Assembly: GCF_026540855.1 (NCBI RefSeq)
Contig: NZ_JALNUP010000003.1
Coordinates: 124,001 to 188,000 of the forward strand
Direction of reading: 5' to 3'
Length of the DNA: 64,000 nucleotides
Source of the DNA: Sphingomonas sp. GC_Shp_5
GTDB taxonomy: Bacteria; Pseudomonadota; Alphaproteobacteria; Sphingomonadales; Sphingomonadaceae
Position numbers and translations under genes: made by a program. Of the stretch, positions 44,579-53,714 are shown one piece after another. Numbering within the stretch: the stretch's first letter is position 1; each line of letters begins with the position of its first letter. The notes under the pieces are model-generated. The model had not been told where the DNA came from. It did not search any database and saw nothing but the letters and a program-made list of their open reading frames with translations.

Positions 44579-45217
44579 CTAGAAACGAACGCCGACGCCG
44601 GCGACCACCTGGTGGCGGTCGGCGTCCAGCTTGGCGTCGGTGGCTTCAAAGCCGTTGTAGTTGGTGTAGACATATTCGAGCTTGCCATAAACGTTCTGCG
44701 ACAGGCCCATCTCCACACCGGCACCAAGATGGAAACCATCCCGCGTCAGCTTTTCGCGGAGATCATTTTCCGGCGCATCCAAGTCACGGTCCGTCAGCGT
44801 CGTGCTGCCGTTTGAATAGCCGGCCTTGGCATAGAGCAGAGCGGTGGCGCTGATCATGTGGCCGACGCGGACGCCTGCCGTGATGTTGCGGCCGGCCTTG
44901 ATGCAGAAGCGCTCGGCCGTCGTGTAGCTGACGCAATCCCTGACCGACGAGCCGTCGATGCCCGCGTAGGCGCCGATGGTGCCGAACCCGCCGACCATCA
45001 CGTCATAGCCGACTTCGCCGCCGTAGCTCACGCCGCTCTTGCCCGCGCTATCCTTGTAGGTGACGGTGTCGTCGAACAGTTCGAGGGTGGTGACCGGGCG
45101 ATCCCAGCCGACACGAACTTCGACGCGCGCGCCGACCGGCGCCGCAGCCGGCGCTTCTTGAGCAAGGGCGGGCGTCGCGGCAAGCAACGCGACGAGCGAC
45201 ACAGCGATGATCTTCAT
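44579..45217 (-). CDS. Outer-membrane beta-barrel protein (Omp25/OmpX-like)
   Basis: A 212-residue protein. The ATG at 45217 is chosen because a signal peptide follows (MKIIAVSLVALLAATPALAQ); the frame continues upstream but passes through a hairpin and T run. The mature part has alternating amphipathic strands (GAYAGIDGSS, AGVRVGHMIS, LYAKAGYSNGSTTL, GKLEYVYTNYNG) and ends HQVVAGVGVRF with the terminal Phe of outer-membrane barrels. About eight strands are expected. The role is probably structural or in adhesion; no ligand can be named. Confidence 0.87.
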   Translation of the reverse strand: MKIIAVSLVALLAATPALAQEAPAAAPVGARVEVRVGWDRPVTTLELFDDTVTYKDSAGKSGVSYGGEVGYDVMVGGFGTIGAYAGIDGSSVRDCVSYTTAERFCIKAGRNITAGVRVGHMISATALLYAKAGYSNGSTTLTDRDLDAPENDLREKLTRDGFHLGAGVEMGLSQNVYGKLEYVYTNYNGFEATDAKLDADRHQVVAGVGVRF

Positions 45218-45227
45218 TCTATCCCCG

Positions 45228-45253
45228 AAAAAAACTGACCCCAGGCTTGGGGT
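45228..45253 (-). terminator. Terminator-like hairpin with T7 just before the porin gene
   Basis: Read on the minus strand: ACCCCA, loop AGCC, TGGGGT, three bases, then seven T. It ends 10 bases before the ATG at 45217. It could terminate transcripts from the GH3 gene 207 bases upstream, or act as an attenuator in the leader of the outer-membrane protein gene. The short 6-bp stem makes strength uncertain. Confidence 0.5.
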
Positions 45254-45459
45254 TGCTGGCGGATAGGGCAGCATTTCTTACGAGCAGGTTTACGTTGCTG
45301 ATTGATACTGACCTCGGCAGCGGAACTGACCGCCGGCCTTACCGCTGCTCAGCGCGGCCAAGGCTGCTGTCGCACGCGAAGACGCAGGCAATGCGCGCAT
45401 TCACGGCATGGGTAGCCGGGGAAGTAGCCGGCGTAACGCTGCTCGGCTGACGCCCGCCG

Positions 45460-47751
45460 TCACGCCAGGCTGAATTCGCCCGAGACGCCTTCCGCCTCTG
45501 CCGAAGGGGCGATCCACACCCGGAACCGCCCCGGCTCCACGGTCCGTTTGAGATCGCGCCCGACGAACACCAGATCCTCGCGGCGCAGCGTGAACGAGAC
45601 CTGCCGGCGCTCGCCCGGCTTGAGGCTGATCGTGCGGAACGCCTTCAGCTCGCGTACCGGCCGGGTCACGCTCGCCGCGACGTCGTGGACGTAGAGCTGC
45701 ACCACCTCCTGCGCCACCCGGCGGCCGCTGTTGCTCACCGTCGCGCCGAGGGTGATCGTACCGCCGGCGGCGAGTTGCCCGCCGCCGAGGTCGAGATCGG
45801 CATAACCGATCACGCCATAGGTCAGCCCATGGCCGAACGGGAACAGCGCCTCGTTGGCTAACTCGCGATAGTGCGCCTTATAGGGCTGCAGCGGCCCCGG
45901 CGGGTTGGGGCGTCCACTGCTCTTGTGGTCGTAATGATAGGGTTCCTGCCCCGTCGCCCGGGGAAAGGACACCGGCAACCGCGCCGATGGCGCCACGCGC
46001 CCGAACAGGATGTCGGCAATCGCCGGGCCATCCTGCGAGCCGAGGAACCAGGTGACGAGGATCGCCGGCGCCGCGAGCACCGCCCCCGCCAGCGCCAGCG
46101 CGCGGCCGTTGCGGAGCAGCACCACCAGCGGCTTGCCGGTCGCCGCGACCGCCTCGGCGAGCGCCACCTGCGCCGGCGGCACGACGATGTCGGCGCGCGA
46201 CTGCGCCTCGCCGGACATGCTCTCGCTCTCGCCGATCGCGAGCACCACCACATCGGCGCCGCGCGCCGCCGCCACCGCCGCCTCGATCCCGCCGGCGAGC
46301 GGCATGTCCACGCCCGATCCTGCGGTAACGCTGAGCAGCGTCGGGTCGGCCATTGCCGCGCGAACGCCGGTGGCGAGGTCGACCGCCTCCGCATCGGTGC
46401 CATAGACGTTCCACGGCCCGATCAGATCGTGCTGCCCCGCCGCGAATGGCCCGATCAGTGCGATGCGCTTGCCCGCACGCGGCAACGGCAGCAGGTCGCC
46501 GTCATTCTTGAGCATCACGATCGATTTGGCGCCAGCCTCGCGGGCGAGCGCCAGCGTATCGCGGGTCCGCACCCGGGTCTTCTCGCGGCGCGGGTCGATG
46601 CGGCGGAACGGATCGTCGAACAACCCGAGCTTCGCCTTGAGCGCCAGGACGCGGCGCACCGCCTGGTCGAGCCGCGCCATCGGCACCTCGCCCGCGGCGA
46701 CCAGCCCGGGAAGATGCGCCATGTAGAAGCCGCTCTGCATGCTCATGTCGACGCCGGCCATGAAGGCGAGCTTGGTCGCCTCGCGGGCATCGGCGGCAAA
46801 GCCGTGGGCGATCAGTTCCTCGTCGCCGGTGTAATCGGAGACGACCAGCCCGCCGAACCCCCATTCGCGCCGCAGCACCTCGGTCAGCAACCAGTCGTTG
46901 GCGGTGGCGGGCACGCCGGCGATCTCGTTGAACGACGCCATCACGGTGGGCGCGCCGGCGCCGAACGCCGCCTCGAACGGCGGGAAATACACCTCGCGGA
47001 GCGTCCGCTCGGAGACGTCGACGCTGTTGTAATCGAGCCCCGCCTCGGCGGCGCCATAAGCGGCGAAATGCTTGACGCAGGCGGCGACCGCATCCGGCGC
47101 GGCAAGGCCGCGCTCGCCCTGGAAGCCGCGCACCCGCGCGTCCGCCATCATCCTGCCGAGCAGCACGTCCTCGCCCGCCCCCTCGACGCCGCGGCCCCAA
47201 CGCGCATCGCGGGCGATGTCGACCATCGGCGCAAACGTCCAGTCGATTCCCGACGCGGCGGCCTCGGCGCCGGCAGCGCGCGCGGTGCGACGGGCGAGAT
47301 CGGGATCGAAGCTCGCCGCCTCGGCGAGCGGCACGGGAAAGACGGTGCGATAGCCGTGGATGATGTCGGCGGCGAACAGCAGCGGCAGCTTGAGCCTCGA
47401 TTCGCGTACCGCGACGGTCTGCATCCGCTTGGCCATCGCCGCGCCATTGCCGTTGAACACGCCCGTCAGCCGCCCGGCGCGAACCTCGGCCAGCTGGCTG
47501 TCAAAGCTCGCAGCGGCGCCGGCCGGGTTGAGCGCGGTCGCGGCGCCGCCAGCCCAGGCGGCGGCCATCAGCGTCAGCTGCCCGGCCTTTTCCTCGACCG
47601 TCATCCGCCCGACCAGCGCGTCCACGGCCGCCGGCAGGGCAGGCGCTCCGTCATCCTGGCGCATCAGCGCGCGCGCCGGGCTTGCGGCCCAGGCGACCAT
47701 CGCGCCGGCGCCCAACAGCGCCGCGCGCCGGGAAATCATGACCACTGTCAT
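45460..47751 (-). CDS. Glycoside hydrolase family 3 (beta-glucosidase type), exported
   Basis: A 763-residue enzyme. AGGAG six bases before the ATG at 47751 decides the start. A twin-arginine-like signal follows (MISRRAALLGAGAMVAWAASPARA). The GH3 barrel has KLPLLFAADIIHGYRTVFPVPL, and the nucleophile Asp306 lies in LVVSDYTGDEEL. The alpha/beta sandwich domain has VVLAIGESESMSGEAQSR and a C-terminal fibronectin-like domain closes the protein. Family members cleave terminal beta-glucose. The divergent LacI gene, the TonB receptor and the GH144-type gene suggest it acts on beta-1,2-glucan oligomers. That is inference. Confidence 0.92.
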   Translation of the reverse strand: MTVVMISRRAALLGAGAMVAWAASPARALMRQDDGAPALPAAVDALVGRMTVEEKAGQLTLMAAAWAGGAATALNPAGAAASFDSQLAEVRAGRLTGVFNGNGAAMAKRMQTVAVRESRLKLPLLFAADIIHGYRTVFPVPLAEAASFDPDLARRTARAAGAEAAASGIDWTFAPMVDIARDARWGRGVEGAGEDVLLGRMMADARVRGFQGERGLAAPDAVAACVKHFAAYGAAEAGLDYNSVDVSERTLREVYFPPFEAAFGAGAPTVMASFNEIAGVPATANDWLLTEVLRREWGFGGLVVSDYTGDEELIAHGFAADAREATKLAFMAGVDMSMQSGFYMAHLPGLVAAGEVPMARLDQAVRRVLALKAKLGLFDDPFRRIDPRREKTRVRTRDTLALAREAGAKSIVMLKNDGDLLPLPRAGKRIALIGPFAAGQHDLIGPWNVYGTDAEAVDLATGVRAAMADPTLLSVTAGSGVDMPLAGGIEAAVAAARGADVVVLAIGESESMSGEAQSRADIVVPPAQVALAEAVAATGKPLVVLLRNGRALALAGAVLAAPAILVTWFLGSQDGPAIADILFGRVAPSARLPVSFPRATGQEPYHYDHKSSGRPNPPGPLQPYKAHYRELANEALFPFGHGLTYGVIGYADLDLGGGQLAAGGTITLGATVSNSGRRVAQEVVQLYVHDVAASVTRPVRELKAFRTISLKPGERRQVSFTLRREDLVFVGRDLKRTVEPGRFRVWIAPSAEAEGVSGEFSLA

Positions 47752-47836
47752 CCCTCTCTCCTGCCCGCTCCGGCCGCCGTGCTCAACCACGAGTTCAGCT
47801 CAGATCGCGGGTGTCTTGTAACAGACTATTGGATCA

Positions 47837-47850
47837 TGTAACCGATTACA
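47837..47850. promoter_or_regulatory. LacI-type operator between the GH3 and LacI genes
   Basis: TGTAACCGATTACA has the TGTAA-CG-TTACA form typical of LacI-family sites, with six of seven pairs symmetric around a central CG. It lies 86 bases before the GH3 start and 57 bases before the LacI start. An additional TGTAAC half-site is at 47817, exactly 20 bases away. Confidence 0.7.
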
Positions 47851-47906
47851 TCAATAACAAGGTGCCGGCTGCTGTCGCGCACCACCGGGGAGATGGTTGC
47901 ACACCG

Positions 47907-48971
47907 ATGGCTCACGCCACGATCCGTGATGTCGCGCGCGAGGCGGCCGTATCGGTCGCCTCGGTGTCGCGAGCGCTGAACGGCCACAGCAACATCCGCC
48001 CGCAATTGCGCGCGCGCATCGAGGGCGTCGCGACCCGGCTTGGCTATGTGCCGCACGCCGGTGCGCGCAACCTCAGCCTGGCCAGGTCTGGCGCGATCGG
48101 CGTGGTGCTGCCCGATCTTCATGGCGAATTCTTTTCCGAGCTGCTGCGCGGCATGGACCGCGAAGCCTCGGCACGCGGACTGCACCTGATGCTGATGGTG
48201 ATGCACGGGGAGGCGCAGCGCGGGATCGCCGCACTGAACACGATGCGCGGCCGGGTCGACGGGCTGCTGGTAATGGCGCCGCACGTATCGGCCGACGACT
48301 TGCTCGCTCACATGCCGGTCGGGATGCCGACCGTCCTGGTCAATTGCGCGCCGCACGCCGCGCCACGGGCCGAGCTGAGGATCGACAATGCCGCAGGTAT
48401 GGCGGCGCTCGTCGATCATCTCGCCGCGCAGGGGCGCCGCCGGCTGGTCCACATCGCCGGCCCGGCGAGCAATCGCGACGCGCAGGAGCGCCGGCGCGGG
48501 GTCGAGGCGGCGTGCACGCGCGTCGGTCTTGCCTTGCGCATCCTGCCTGGCGACTTCAACGAGGCGTCCGGCGCGGCCGCCGTCGCCACGCTGCTGGCGG
48601 ACCACGCCGACATGGACGCGATCCTCGCCGCCAACGACATGATGGCGATCGGCGCGATGATGGCGCTGAAGCGCGCCGGGATCGCGGTGCCGGAGCAGGT
48701 CGCGGTCGCGGGGTTCGACGACATCCCGCTCGCCCGCCTGATTTCGCCGTCGCTGACCACCGCCAGCATCGACATCGCCCAGTTCGGCGCCGACGCGGTG
48801 TCGCGCCTGGCTGCGGTGATCGCCGGCGACGACGACCAGCTCGTCGAGCAACGCCTGCCGGTCGTGGTCGCGCGTGAGTCGACAGCCAAGCGGGCGGCCA
48901 ACGCGCCCGACGCTCATCACCCAATCAACAACAAGCACCCGAATGATCGGGAAACCGGGGAACGACCATGA
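47907..48971 (+). CDS. LacI-family transcriptional regulator
   Basis: A 354-residue repressor. The start at 47907 puts the helix-turn-helix at the N-terminus (MAHATIRDVAREAAVSVASVSRALNG). The longer open frame to 47811 would run through the operator and is not used. The sugar-binding domain follows from about residue 60 (IGVVLPDLHGEFFSELLRGMD, AILAANDMMAIGAMMALKRAG, VAVAGFDDIPLARLISPSLTT). It probably represses the GH3 gene and its own operon until a glucan breakdown product binds. Its stop overlaps the TonB receptor start (ATGA at 48968), an unusually tight coupling of regulator and receptor. Confidence 0.92.
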   Translation: MAHATIRDVAREAAVSVASVSRALNGHSNIRPQLRARIEGVATRLGYVPHAGARNLSLARSGAIGVVLPDLHGEFFSELLRGMDREASARGLHLMLMVMHGEAQRGIAALNTMRGRVDGLLVMAPHVSADDLLAHMPVGMPTVLVNCAPHAAPRAELRIDNAAGMAALVDHLAAQGRRRLVHIAGPASNRDAQERRRGVEAACTRVGLALRILPGDFNEASGAAAVATLLADHADMDAILAANDMMAIGAMMALKRAGIAVPEQVAVAGFDDIPLARLISPSLTTASIDIAQFGADAVSRLAAVIAGDDDQLVEQRLPVVVARESTAKRAANAPDAHHPINNKHPNDRETGERP

Positions 48972-51900
48972 CCAAAACGATGCTGCGCGCTGCGCTGGTG
49001 ACGATGACCGCCTTGTCCGGCGGCACGATGCTGCTGCCGGCGCCGGCGGTGGCGCAGGTGGGCCAGGCGTCGCTGCGCGGCACGATCACCGCCCCGGCCG
49101 ACAATCCGGTGGTCGAGGTTGTCGCGGTGGAGGTCGCCACCGGCATCCGCCGCAGCGTCGCGGCGGGCGCCGACGGCAGCTACAATTTCGCCTCGCTGCG
49201 GGCGGGCACCTATCGGCTTGAGGTCCGCCAGCGGAGCGGCACCCGCAATTCCGACACCTTCACCCTGCGTGTCGGCCAGAATGCCGGGCTTGATCTCGAT
49301 CTCAGCACCGCTCCGGCCCAGCCGGCCCCGACCGAGCAACCCGCGACGGGCGAGGCCACCGGCGCCGAGCCGACCGGCACGCCCTCCACCGGCACCGAGT
49401 CCGCGGCGACCAGCGGCGACATCATCGTCACCGGCAACCGCATCCGCTCGCTCGATGGCGGTCAGGTAGGGATCAACATCACCTCGCGGCTGATCGAGCA
49501 GCTGCCGCAGAACAACCGCAACTTCCTCGCCTTCGCCGATCTCGCGCCCGGCGTGCGCTTCATCGAAAATGCCGATGGCTCGTCGCGCATCCAGGGCGGC
49601 GCCCAGGACAGCCGCACCGTCAACGTATTCATCGATGGCGTCAGCCAGAAGGATTATGTGCTCAAGAATGGCATCACCGGGCAGGATACGTCCGCCGGCA
49701 ACCCGTTCCCGCAGCTCGCGATCGGCGAATATCAGGTGCTCTCGTCCAACTATAAGGCCGAGTTCGACCAGGTCAGCTCGGTCGCGATCACCGCGATCAC
49801 CAAATCGGGCACCAACGAATTCCACGGCGAGGGCTTCTTCGACTATACCAACGAGAAGCTGCGCGACCGTCGCCCGTCGGAGATCTTCCCGGTCACGATT
49901 CCCAAGGTCACCACCACCAATAAGCAGTTCGGCGGCGCGCTCGGCGGCCCGATCATCAAGGACAAGGCGCATTTCTTCGCGAGTTATGAGGGCAAGCGGA
50001 TCAGCAGCCCCTATGACGTGCGCCCGGACAACGGCTTTCCGGCGGCGTCCCTGCCGAGCGACCTGCAGCCCTATTTCGGCACCTTCTCGCAGCAGTTCAA
50101 CGAGGACCTCTATTTCGGCAAGATCGATGTCGAGCCGACCGACAAGGATCTGATCGAGCTCTCCGGCAAGTATCGCCGCGAGTCCGGCGTCCAGATCGCG
50201 ACCGGCCCCAATGCCTCGAGCACCGCGACGCTCAACAAGGTGACCGACAAGCGCGGGCTGCTGCGCTGGCAGCACAGCGAGGATAAGTGGATCAACGACG
50301 CCCGCGTCTCCTACGAGAACGCGCAATGGTCGCCGACGCCGCAGACGGGCGGCAATTCCACCCAGCTGCAGCGGATCCTCGACAATGGCACCGACCGCTT
50401 CAACCTGCTGCGCTACGGCGCCGGCACCAACCAGCAGAACAAGGGCCAGAAGGGCTGGACCGTGCAGGACGATTTTACCTGGACGGGGTTCGACGGGCAC
50501 ACGATCAAGGTCGGTGCCAAGGCCAAATGGGTGAAGCTGCGCTCGCTCGAGCAGAACAACATCAACCCGGTCTATAGCTACGATGTCAACGGCATCCCCG
50601 GCGTCGCGTTTAACGATGCCACACCCTACCAGCTCCAGTTCGGCGCAGCGACGGGGACGGGCGACCCGGACGTCACCTCCAACAATTTCCAGTTCGGCAT
50701 CTACGCCCAGGACGATTGGGACGTCACCAGCCACCTCACCCTCAACCTCGGGCTGCGCTGGGACTATGAACGCACCCCCGCCTATCTCGGTTACGTGACG
50801 TCGCAGGAAAACATCACCGCGGTGACGGCGCCCAATTATCCGAACCTCGCCGGCGCCGATTACGACATCAACGACTATATCTCTACCGGCAACAACCGGA
50901 AGGCGTTCAAGGGCGCCTGGCAGCCGCGGATCGGCTTCACCTACCGCATCGACGATGCCGGCCGCTTCGCGCTGTTCGGCGGGCTTGGCCGGTCCTACGA
51001 CCGCAACCAGTTCGATTTCCTCCAGCAGGAGGTCAGCCAGGGCGCGTTCCCGACGCGCACCTTCAACTTCGCCAACGCGACCACGCTGCGCCCGTGCAAC
51101 CAGGCGACCAACCCGACCACCTGCCTCACCTGGAACCCGATCTACCTGACCGAAGCCGGCCGGCAGCAATTGGTGGCGGGCGCGACGGGCGGCGGCCGCG
51201 AGTTCCGCTTCCTCAACAACGACCTTAAGGTGCCCTATTCGGACCAGGCGAGCCTCGGCATCCGCGGCCGCTTCAACCTGCTCAATCTCGAGGTCGGCTA
51301 CAGCCATATCGAGAGCAAGAACGGCTTCGTCTTCCTGCTCGGCAACCGCCGGCCCGACGGCTCGTTCTTCCTCAACGATCCCGCCGATCCGAACGATACG
51401 CCGCAGTCGCCGTTCAACTTCGCGCCGCCCGGCTATGGCTCGATCATCCTTGGCACCAACGGCCTCAAGACCAGCGCGGATTCGGCCTATCTCAAGCTCA
51501 CCAAGACCTATTCGGCAGCATCTCCCTGGAGCATCGACGCCACCTACAGCTACACCCAGGCCGAGGAAAACCGCCAGTTTGGCGAGACTTACTCGCTCGA
51601 TTACGCGCAGATCAGCGATTACCCGACGCTGCGCTCGTCCGGCGTCCCGCGGCACCGGTTCGTGATCGCGGGCAGCGTCGACACGCCGATCGGCGTCACC
51701 TTGTCGACCAAGTTCCAGATCGAATCGCCGCTGACGGTGAAAGGCTTCGTCAACACCGCCGATCCGTTCCAGCGCGAGCTGATCGCGCGGGTCAACGACA
51801 GCCTCGGCGACCAATGGGGCAAGCGCCAGCTGGACTTCGCCTTCACCAAATATGTGCCGATCGGCTTCATCACCGATCAGGCGCGCGTGCGGCTGCGCGT

Positions 51901-52045
51901 CGACATCATCAACGTGATGAACGATCGCAATTACGTGGATTTCAACACCGATGCGTCGAGCGTCAACTTCGGGCGGCGCTCCAGCGACAGCATCGGCGGC
52001 AATCCGCCGCGTACGGTGAAGCTCTCGGCCGGCTTTTCGTTCTGA
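48968..52045 (+). CDS. TonB-dependent receptor, Oar-like with N-terminal carboxypeptidase-regulatory domain
   Basis: A 1025-residue outer-membrane receptor. After the signal peptide (TALSGGTMLLPAPAVAQ) comes a carboxypeptidase-regulatory-like beta domain at about 32-105 (ASLRGTITAPADNPVVEV to GTYRLEVRQRSG). A Pro/Thr/Glu-rich linker and a TonB-box-like GDIIVTGNRIRS follow. The plug has FLAFADLAPGVRF and SVAITAITKSGTNEFHGEGFFDYT, as in Oar/RagA-like proteins. The C-terminus is NPPRTVKLSAGFSF. It is predicted to bring a glucan oligomer into the periplasm. The downstream GH144-type gene begins 80 bases later. Confidence 0.9.
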   Translation: MTKTMLRAALVTMTALSGGTMLLPAPAVAQVGQASLRGTITAPADNPVVEVVAVEVATGIRRSVAAGADGSYNFASLRAGTYRLEVRQRSGTRNSDTFTLRVGQNAGLDLDLSTAPAQPAPTEQPATGEATGAEPTGTPSTGTESAATSGDIIVTGNRIRSLDGGQVGINITSRLIEQLPQNNRNFLAFADLAPGVRFIENADGSSRIQGGAQDSRTVNVFIDGVSQKDYVLKNGITGQDTSAGNPFPQLAIGEYQVLSSNYKAEFDQVSSVAITAITKSGTNEFHGEGFFDYTNEKLRDRRPSEIFPVTIPKVTTTNKQFGGALGGPIIKDKAHFFASYEGKRISSPYDVRPDNGFPAASLPSDLQPYFGTFSQQFNEDLYFGKIDVEPTDKDLIELSGKYRRESGVQIATGPNASSTATLNKVTDKRGLLRWQHSEDKWINDARVSYENAQWSPTPQTGGNSTQLQRILDNGTDRFNLLRYGAGTNQQNKGQKGWTVQDDFTWTGFDGHTIKVGAKAKWVKLRSLEQNNINPVYSYDVNGIPGVAFNDATPYQLQFGAATGTGDPDVTSNNFQFGIYAQDDWDVTSHLTLNLGLRWDYERTPAYLGYVTSQENITAVTAPNYPNLAGADYDINDYISTGNNRKAFKGAWQPRIGFTYRIDDAGRFALFGGLGRSYDRNQFDFLQQEVSQGAFPTRTFNFANATTLRPCNQATNPTTCLTWNPIYLTEAGRQQLVAGATGGGREFRFLNNDLKVPYSDQASLGIRGRFNLLNLEVGYSHIESKNGFVFLLGNRRPDGSFFLNDPADPNDTPQSPFNFAPPGYGSIILGTNGLKTSADSAYLKLTKTYSAASPWSIDATYSYTQAEENRQFGETYSLDYAQISDYPTLRSSGVPRHRFVIAGSVDTPIGVTLSTKFQIESPLTVKGFVNTADPFQRELIARVNDSLGDQWGKRQLDFAFTKYVPIGFITDQARVRLRVDIINVMNDRNYVDFNTDASSVNFGRRSSDSIGGNPPRTVKLSAGFSF

Positions 52046-52124
52046 TCCTGGCGGTGGGCGAGCGCGACATCGGACGGTCGCGCCTTGTCCGACAGCATCG
52101 CCCCCGTCCGGTGTTGAGAGTAGC

Positions 52125-53573
52125 ATGATTGATCGCAGGCAGATGCTCGGCCATGGCTCGCTGGCGCTGGCCGGGCTCGCCGCGGGCTGCGCCCGCCCGC
52201 TGGCGCTGATCGGCCCTGGCAACGCTCCACCAATCGGTGCCGAGAGCATCGCGCGCGCCGACAATGCGCTGATCAGCACCCTGCAGCAGCGCACCTTCCG
52301 CTTCTTCTGGGATACCACCGATCCCGCCACCGGCTTGACCCCGGATCGCTGGCCGACCCCCTCCTTCGCCTCGATCGCCGCGGTCGGTTTCGCGCTCACC
52401 GCCTATCCGATTGGCGTCGCCAACGGCTGGATCAGCCGCGATCAGGCGCGCGCCCGGACGCTGGCGACGCTCGCATTCTTCGCCGCGGCGCCTCAAGGCC
52501 CCGCCGCCGGCAACGACACCAGCGGCTACAAGGGCTTTTTCTACCACTTCCTCGGTACCACCAAGGGGCATCGCTTCGCGCGCTGCGAGCTGTCGACGGT
52601 CGATACCGCGCTGCTGATCGCGGGCGTGCTGTTCGCGCAGAGCTGGTTCGACACCGACCACCCGGACGAGGTCCGCATCCGCACCCTCGCCGACCAGCTC
52701 TATGCCGCGATCGACTGGACCTGGATCACCCCGCGCGCGCCGTTCGTGGCGATGGGCTGGCATCCCGAGAGCGGCTTCATCCCGCACGATTGGGAGATCT
52801 ACAACGAGGCGATGCTGCTCTACGTGCTCGCGCTGGGCTCGCCGACCCACCCGCTGCCGCCGGAGACCTGGCCCGCCTGGACGGCGCGGTTCGACGCGCA
52901 ATGGACCGACCGCTGGGGCGAACCCTATATTCACTACGCACCGCTGTTTGTGCACCAGTACAGCCATTGCTGGATGGATTTCCGCGGTATCCGCGACTCC
53001 TACATCGCCACCAAGGGCATCGATTACTTCGAGAACAGCCGCCGCGCAGTGCGCGCGCAGCGCGCCTATGCGATCGCCAACCCCGGCGGCTGGGCCGGCT
53101 ATGGCGCCGATGTCTGGGGGCTCACCGCCAGCGACGGCCCCGGCGATTTCACCGTGACGGTGGACGGCCGCGCACGTGAGTTCTTCAGCTATTCGGCGCG
53201 CGGCCCCGGCGACCGCGACGACGGCACCATCGCGCCCACCGCCGCCGCCGCCTCGATCGCCTTCGAGCCCGAGCTCGCCACCCGCGCCATCGAGACGATG
53301 TACGCCCGCTACGGTCGTGCCATTCACGGCCGCTACGGCTTCAGCGACGCCTTCAATCCGACGCTGACGCTAGCCACCGCACCGCTACGGCATGGCGAAA
53401 TCCACGCCGGCACCGGCTGGCTCGACCGCGATTACCTCGGTATCGACCAAGGCCCGATCGTGACGATGATCGAGAACCATCGCACCGGGATGGTATGGGA
53501 GACGATGCGCCGCAACCCGCACATCCGCCGCGGGCTGGAGCGGGCAGGTTTCACCGGCGGCTGGCTGGCGTGA
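52125..53573 (+). CDS. GH144-type (glycoamylase family PF10091) lipoprotein
   Basis: A 482-residue enzyme of the alpha/alpha-toroid glycoamylase family, which includes GH144 endo-beta-1,2-glucanases. The N-terminus MIDRRQMLGHGSLALAGLAAGC combines a twin-arginine-like pair with a lipobox (Cys22), so it is likely a lipid-anchored periplasmic or surface enzyme. Family patterns are TFRFFWDTTDPATGL, GFFYHFLGTTKGHRF, LSTVDTALLIAGVLFA, HQYSHCWMDFRG, WGLTASDGPGDF and LGIDQGPIVTMIENHRTGMVW. The name glucoamylase given to the family is misleading. Beta-1,2-glucanase action fits the GH3, LacI and TonB context. Confidence 0.85.
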   Translation: MIDRRQMLGHGSLALAGLAAGCARPLALIGPGNAPPIGAESIARADNALISTLQQRTFRFFWDTTDPATGLTPDRWPTPSFASIAAVGFALTAYPIGVANGWISRDQARARTLATLAFFAAAPQGPAAGNDTSGYKGFFYHFLGTTKGHRFARCELSTVDTALLIAGVLFAQSWFDTDHPDEVRIRTLADQLYAAIDWTWITPRAPFVAMGWHPESGFIPHDWEIYNEAMLLYVLALGSPTHPLPPETWPAWTARFDAQWTDRWGEPYIHYAPLFVHQYSHCWMDFRGIRDSYIATKGIDYFENSRRAVRAQRAYAIANPGGWAGYGADVWGLTASDGPGDFTVTVDGRAREFFSYSARGPGDRDDGTIAPTAAAASIAFEPELATRAIETMYARYGRAIHGRYGFSDAFNPTLTLATAPLRHGEIHAGTGWLDRDYLGIDQGPIVTMIENHRTGMVWETMRRNPHIRRGLERAGFTGGWLA

Positions 53574-53714
53574 TCGTCAGCGGCCGCCCTTGCGGCGGCA
53601 GCACGCTCCCCTCCAGCCGCCGCCGATCGCCTCGCCCCATCTCATTTATCGACAAAGCGAGCGGACCGCGCCGCTGCTCAAGGCAGCTCGCAAACAGCCG
53701 ATCGATTCCCGCAG

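Noticed and set aside
47811-47906. 32-residue N-terminal extension of the LacI protein
   Set aside because: It would place the operator TGTAACCGATTACA inside the coding region and move the helix-turn-helix away from the N-terminus, unlike the family.
48917-52399. Open frame of 1160 codons on the minus strand opposite the Oar-like receptor
   Set aside because: The product is Arg/Val/Glu-rich without a recognisable fold. The plus strand encodes a complete receptor with signal peptide, plug and terminal Phe.
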